From Sabellastarte sp. h YS-2021 (Eukaryota; Annelida; Polychaeta; Sabellida; Sabellidae), in the NCBI GenBank assembly GCA_964017235.1, contig OZ024928.1, positions 80,471,566 to 80,535,565 on the forward strand: DNA of 64,000 nucleotides, in the 5' to 3' direction. The notes under the pieces were generated by a model. That model was not told the origin of the DNA. It made no database searches and was given only the letters and a program-made list of their open reading frames with translations. Shown here in pieces: positions 59,301 to 64,000 of this stretch (position 1 is the first letter of the stretch; every line of letters starts with the position of its first letter). The translations under genes and the position numbers were made by a program.

Positions 59301-61862
59301 TAGATGAATGAGTTATTTGAGAGAAATTGGCTATCTGCAATACTTCTAGAGATAATTCGCATTTACTCATTTTGAGTAGGTGAGTAATTACCTACGGGTC
59401 TGGAACTTCACCATGTGAAAGCTCTCCCAAAAGTAGATGAATAAATTATTTGATAAAAATTGGGTATCTGCAATACTTTTAGAGATAATTCGCATTTACT
59501 CATTTTGAGTAGGTGAATAATTAGCTACGGGTCTGAAACTTCACCATGTGAAAGCTCTCCCAAAAGTAGATGAATGAGTTATTTGAGAAAAATTGGCTAT
59601 CTGCAATACTTTTAGAGATAATTCGCATTTACTCATTTTGAGTAGGTGAGTAATTACCAACGGGTCTGAAACTTCACCATGTGAAAGCTCTCCCAAAAGT
59701 AGATGAATCAGTTATTTGATAAAAATTGGGTATCCGCAATACTTTTACAGATAATTAGCATTTACTCATTTTGAGTAGGTGAATAATTAGCTACAGGTCT
59801 GAAACTTCAAGTGAAAGCTCTCCCAAAAGTAGATGAATGAGTTATTTGAGAAAAATTGGGTATCTGCAATACTTTTAGAGATAATTTGCATTTACTCATT
59901 TTGAGTAGGTGAGTAATTAGCTATGGGTCTGAAACTTCACCATGTGAAAGCTCTTCCAAAAGTAGGTGAATGAATTATTGGAGAAAAATTGGCTATCTGC
60001 AATACTTTTAAGAGATAATTCGCCATCTAGCACAGTTTTCGAGATATTAGCATTTTTGTGTTTTGCAATTTTTGCGTAAAATTTGAAAATTCAAAATGGC
60101 CGCCATTTTTGGTGAGTCAAATTTTTTTTGAAAATTGGCACGGCTACTCTGCAGAGATACCCTGTGGGTCAAAAATTTCGTCGAAAACACTCTATCTAGC
60201 ACGGTTTTCGAGATATAAGCATTTTTATGTTCTGCAATTTTTGCGAAAAATTCGAAAATTCAAAATGACCGCCATCTTTGGCGAGACAAAAATTTTTTCA
60301 AAATTGGGATAGCTACTCTGCAGAGATACCCTGTGGGTCAAAAATTTTGTCGAAATCGCTATATCTAGCACGGTTTTCGAGTTATAAGCATTTTTGTGTT
60401 TTCCTTATTTGGAAAATTCATACTGATTAATTAATCATTAATTACTCGGAAATTTCTTAACCAATCAATGCCAAAATCTAATGATTTCCAGATTTTAATA
60501 GAATGAATGTATTTGCTAAGTTTCAGGTGAATTGATAAAATCCCTTTCAAGTTATCATCCGGACAAGCTTCCCCATCGAAAAAAGACATTTTTGGTCATG
60601 TGACCTCTCTGATTGGTTGAAATGTCACTGCAGCATATTCAAAAAAATTCCCCAAGGCTACTGCATAAACCTGCCAAATTTGAAAAGAATCCGCCTAACG
60701 GTTACAGAGTTATAAGGAAAACAAAATGTGGAGCCGGCGGAGCCTGAAGGTCTCCCATACACAAAGAAGCGTCCCTTGTGGGACGCTTAATAATCAGTAG
60801 GTGCAATCCACATATATCGGCGACAGGAGAAGAAATATGTCTCCAATGAGACAGTAGAAAACATTCTGGGAGAGCCAAGGTCATAGGTTATATCAAGATC
60901 ACACAATGTTACACATCTATACCCTCCAACCAATATACCTATCATGTAACAAGTTCCTACACCTTACAGCTTCTGAGGTATAGCCAGGGCTTATAGGCAA
61001 GGTCAAAAGTCAAATCAAGGTTAGATCATTGACATTGCACACCTAAACCCCTAACCAATAACTCTGCCTAGTCTCAAATTTCTACACCTTACTGTTTCCA
61101 AGAGTTTGCCCAGAAAAGAATTTGAAAGTCAATGTCACTATGGCAAGGTCAACAGCCAAATTAAGGTAACATGATGGTGCTGCATGCTTAATTCTAATTG
61201 GACTTTTTATAGCACTTTATCCTACACCTTCTAACCAATGTCCCCACCAAGTATGAACTTCCTACAAGTTAAGGTTTCTGAGATATAGCCCGAATATGAT
61301 TTGGAAGGTTAAGGTCCTATGGCTAGGAAAATCAAGGTTACACAATGATGTTGCAAGCCTACACCGTCTAACTAATGTCCCCACCATGTATGAACTGCCA
61401 CAGGACTATCAACGGATTACCCAGTTGGACGACATGGCTAAAAACAATACCGGTACAGGCTTTAAAAGCCATAGGGTAAATACATCTGGGAATGTCAAAT
61501 GGTCCAACTGTACTGATTTACAAAATGATTTTGCTGTAGTTTTGACAACCTTCCACTTTTACCACTGAAAAGTGTATTTTAATATTGGGACTTTAAAGTT
61601 GGTTCAACTTAGAACTTAATTCCAGTAACACTTGTTCTATATGGGCTACTGTTTTCACAGTATCCCTGAAGCCATGGACACTAATAATGAGCTGCCTACC
61701 TTTGGATATGTCGTGAACTCCCATTTGAGTGTGATACCAGCCTCATCAATGCGTACAGCTGTAGCGTATGCTTTGCCAGGTCTAATCCACAGTTCAGCAG
61801 GCCCTTCCACTGAACCAGTAGCCTTAAAACTCTCATTGGTCAACAAAGGGGCCATCTCTGTG
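56329..61862 (-). CDS. FYCO1-like: C-terminal GOLD domain of a FYCO1-like protein (3' end of gene)
   Basis: Three exons join in frame on the minus strand: 61862-61700, 57062-56893 and 56383-56329 (stop TAG 56331-56329), 128 residues. The sequence runs from SVEGPAELWIRPGKAYATAV and ITLKWEFTTYPKDINFSLMY to LIPLCKCNSHKKPVDGELIA, GIYTLVFDN and SRFTAKKLMYKLEE. WEF, the CNSHK segment, FDN and SRFTAKK follow the pattern of a GOLD beta-sandwich at the end of FYCO1 (an autophagosome transport adaptor with FYVE and coiled coil). FYVE and coiled-coil exons would lie beyond 64000, so the name rests on the GOLD part alone; SEC14-like or ACBD3-like GOLD proteins are alternatives. The 4.6-kb intron is almost filled by tandem-repeat elements. 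Confidence 0.8.
57367..60795 (+). mobile_element. Hairpin-ended tandem-repeat element (Helitron/Helentron-like), element C
   Basis: It starts AACTAGAGGATCGCTCGC and carries AAAGCGTCCC at 57418-57427. It ends in the hairpin AAGCGTCCC/GGGACGCTT (60767-60775 and 60780-60788), whose 5' arm is that same motif, preceded by GGAGCCGGCGGAGCC. Inside, the repeat family of element A (CTAGCACGGTTTTCGAGATA, AAAATGGCCGCCATTTT) flanks a separate 133-bp array. It lies entirely in an intron of the GOLD gene. No protein was recognised. Confidence 0.75.
57850..60015. repeat. Satellite-like array, 133-bp unit, about 16 copies
   Basis: CTGAAACTTCACC recurs at 58070, 58204, 58337, 58470, 58603, 58736, 58869 and 59002, a period of 133 bp (one gap reads 134). 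Units contain TTTTGAGTAGGTGAGTAATT, GTGAAAGCTCTCCCAAAAGT and GATAATTCGCATTTACTCA. Two variants (GAGAAAAATTGGCTATCTGC and GATAAAAATTGGGTATCCGC) alternate in places, hinting at a 266-bp higher-order unit. Confidence 0.92.
60840..61475 (+). repeat. AAGGTCA-rich tandem array, degraded, with a tiny LINE tail inside
   Basis: Same unit family as at 45100 and 54450, about four worn copies. It ends near a degraded hairpin (ATACCGGTACAGGCTTT...AAAGCCATAGGGTA, 61449-61478). At 61188-61224, TTAATTCTAATTGGACTTTT and TATAGCACTTTATC form a 5'-truncated LINE 3' end. Confidence 0.75.
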
Positions 61863-61879
61863 CTGCAAGTCACAAACAC

Positions 61880-62410
61880 ATACATTATCTCAAGATATGA
61901 TCAACATGATTTGGAGAAAGAGATAGAACAGGATGGTAGAATCCAAAGTTCTACTGTTCAAATAATCAATTTTTGAACTTATTTCCAGTGTACCCAAGAC
62001 TTCCTACTCTACTGCACTGAGTTACCTCTTGTATCTTTCCTCTTTTCTAGTATCTGAACAAAATTGTCTGCTACCAATATAAGTTCTATGGTGTTATTCT
62101 CAAATGAATTCACTTGGTAAGAAGTGTATCTATTTATACTGCCTGGTTATTTGCAGCAAAACACAACTTTTGTCTCATTAGAAAACAGTTTGCTCATCCC
62201 AGTGTCTATTTCTTTGCATGTAAGTCGGAATTACACAATAATCTACAAAATATAATTTTCAAAGGTTCAGATGTGCAGGCTGAAAAATATTGATGAAAAT
62301 TTCAGTCAGAAAAGTCAGTGGAAATAGGCAGTCGAAATGAAAAGGTTGTCGTCATAAAGTGAATCCTTTGTTGGAGGTTATTCTTCACTCTGTGAGTAAT
62401 GAATACCTTT
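61880..62410. other. Intron of the GOLD gene, nothing recognised
   Basis: AT-rich sequence upstream of the first visible GOLD exon. No further exon was identified. Confidence 0.4.
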
Positions 62411-62415
62411 ATACA

Positions 62416-62797
62416 AATTGTAACAAATTTTATTGTAATTTAACTTTTTACAAGTTAAATACTTACCTTATCCTCACAAGTGCTTGGTTTGGTTTTGTGG
62501 AGCAAAACGTATCGACCGACAAGTATTTTTTTAAAAGAATTTTCTTGTCGGCAGGTGACCCCTTGTCTGCGCATGTCCGCGCATGCGCCGTACTCATTGT
62601 CGACAGGCAATTGTCGAGAGATCTTCATTGTATTTTTGGTCCCCAGCAAAACAAATTATGCGGGGAGGTAGGGTGGGTTTATCCTTGTGAGGATAAGGTA
62701 AGTATTTAACTTGTAAAAAGTTAAATTACAATAAAATTTGTTACATTTTATTGCGTAAAATAGCCTTACCTTATCCTCACAAGTGCTTGAATACAAC
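62416..62797 (-). mobile_element. DIRS-type terminal structure: inverted arms plus third copy
   Basis: TTTTATTGTAATTTAACTTT through CTTATCCTCACAAG (about 62420-62480) is perfectly inverted at about 62682-62745. The loop contains GCGGGGAGGTAGGGTGGG, one base different from the loop at 48868. A third copy, TTTTATTGCG...CCTTACCTTATCCTCACAAG, follows at 62745-62787. Same layout as 48674-49000 with different arm sequence, so a related but distinct DIRS lineage. Confidence 0.82.
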
Positions 62798-62799
62798 CA

Positions 62800-64000
62800 T
62801 AACAGGTGGAGGGTATTTGTTTTGGCCACACTGTTAGATGATTGTCAGACAAGGGGTCACCAAATAAAGCACTGATAAGAGGATAAGATAAGCTTCCATA
62901 CACCACATCTTAGGTTAAAAGTTACTTCTTCATCACAGATGAGTAATTTGCTACCCTCAACAAGAGATCCATGATGTGGTCGTCATTGTTGCTGCTGTTG
63001 CTGTTGTAGACAATTTTACAACAAATCATATAGCAGAATTAACCATCACCCAGTGTTGGCCGGAGATGTCTGCATGACTCCCCAAACAAGATGTCATCAT
63101 CTGACAATGAGAATATCTCCAAGCAGGCAAACTGAACTGCAAAAACTGCAGATATGGGGCCGTATGTAAATTAAGGCATATGTCAGTGACACAACACTTG
63201 TATAACTGGAGAGAACATAAATATGCGAGTCATATGAATAAGATGTATAAATACACAAAAAATTGACTACATGCTGAGGTGAATGCACAAGACCCAATTT
63301 GTTCATGGACTGGTCAAGGGATTGCCAAGCTACATCTTCGAGTAGAATGTAGTAAAGACTTGTGGGTCTTTCAATAACAAGAGTTTGATATCTGCTGAGG
63401 TAAGACCCCACTCTTGAAAACTAAAGAGGCAGCCATGGATGTAATATGTGTCTCAATGTATAGATTCTGAGAATCAGAATCAAAGGACTGGCTATCTAAT
63501 CATGCATCCAGATTGATCCAGAAAGAGATAGCAGAACTCAAGATATCTCCATCAAGCCTTCCTTAAAAGATATGAGCAAGAGATTCTTCCCCTCCTTGAA
63601 GTACTTGTACTGTCTTGATAGTAACTAAGTACTGTAAGAGGGCAGAGTGTCACAACATCAGTCCAACGTCAGCTCAAGAAAGGTTTGTGAGCTGGAATGA
63701 CCACTGGTTTGAGCCATCTGGGGCATTGTAAGCCAACTGATTCTTGCTAAAAGGCAGGAGAAGGAGACTTTCCCTTTTGTCCAAGCAGTAGACCTGTCCA
63801 AGAAGGATGTAAGTGCTGTAGAAGGACAATGAAGCATGTGTCCAGGCAAGTTGAGTTCAGGAATGATCTAGAGCTGAAGTGACCACTGGAGGCAATCTAG
63901 ACCAACTGAGGCTAATAGGTCCTTGTTGAAAAGGTAGGTAGGAGGGAGAACTGTAAACTCCTTCCTATGAGGCTTGTGTCTGAAGGAGCCAAAGTCCCAG
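62800..64000 (-). pseudogene. Decayed DIRS-type tyrosine recombinase, running off the window
   Basis: Minus-strand pieces in three frames line up with the recombinase of copy 1: KNQLAYNAPDGSNQWSFQLT (about 63740-63680), LCPLTVLSYYQD (about 63645-63610), then NLLLISFKEGLMEIS (about 63590-63540). The 63658-63849 frame (MLHCPSTALTSFLDRSTAW) looks like another, diverged copy of the CPxxALxxxLDR block, so part of the domain may be duplicated. Stops and frameshifts are many. The rest of the element would lie beyond 64000. Confidence 0.55.

Noticed and set aside
57850..60015. CRISPR-like array
   Set aside because: Units are 133 bp and nearly identical throughout, with no unique spacers. The context is eukaryotic.

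Overview
This window looks like AT-rich nuclear DNA from a marine invertebrate, most likely a mollusc or another lophotrochozoan. That assignment is an inference. It rests on short exons in long introns with consensus GT/AG junctions, metazoan-type protein families (S28 peptidase, GOLD domain), metazoan DIRS-type retrotransposons, tRNA-derived SINEs, and hairpin-ended elements filled with tandem repeats. No bacterial operon, tRNA gene or CRISPR array was seen.

Three host genes are visible, all cut by the window or missing their 5' ends. (1) A plus-strand gene (exons 1107-1322, 2878-2983, 3831-5529) encodes the C-terminal 672 residues of a single-pass membrane protein with a SEA-like juxtamembrane fold and a long Ser-rich tail. 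(2) Converging on it, a minus-strand gene (ten exons, 23223 down to 11897) encodes about 504 residues of an S28 serine carboxypeptidase of the PRSS16 type with all three catalytic residues. (3) A minus-strand gene (exons 61862-61700, 57062-56893, 56383-56329) encodes the C-terminal GOLD domain of a FYCO1-like protein.

The rest is mobile DNA and tandem repeats. From 1 to 24 kb, insertions sit mostly inside introns: LINE pieces, SINEs, three TA-flanked TIR elements, and a tandem-repeat element at 19.2-20.9 kb. From 25.8 to 29.9 kb lies a large hairpin-ended tandem-repeat element invaded by a hAT-like element with a perfect 8-bp target duplication. From 29.9 to 37.0 kb a duplicated unit is split by four stacked inverted-repeat elements, one of which carries a LINE with an open 638-codon reverse transcriptase frame. 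From 38.6 to 55.4 kb there is a 5S-rRNA-derived sequence, two DIRS-type elements (one fairly complete, one eroded and itself invaded by a LINE and a SINE), Tx1/L1-like LINE fragments and repeat arrays rich in AAGGTCA. From 57.4 to 61.5 kb, two arrays fill an intron of the GOLD gene. From 62.4 kb to the end there is a second DIRS-type terminus and a decayed tyrosine recombinase.

The most interesting pattern is that three tandem-repeat elements with unrelated contents follow one rule. Each starts at ACTAGA, carries a short element-specific motif near the left end, and ends in a hairpin whose 5' arm repeats that motif. The DIRS termini also share an unusual arm-loop-arm plus third-copy layout.
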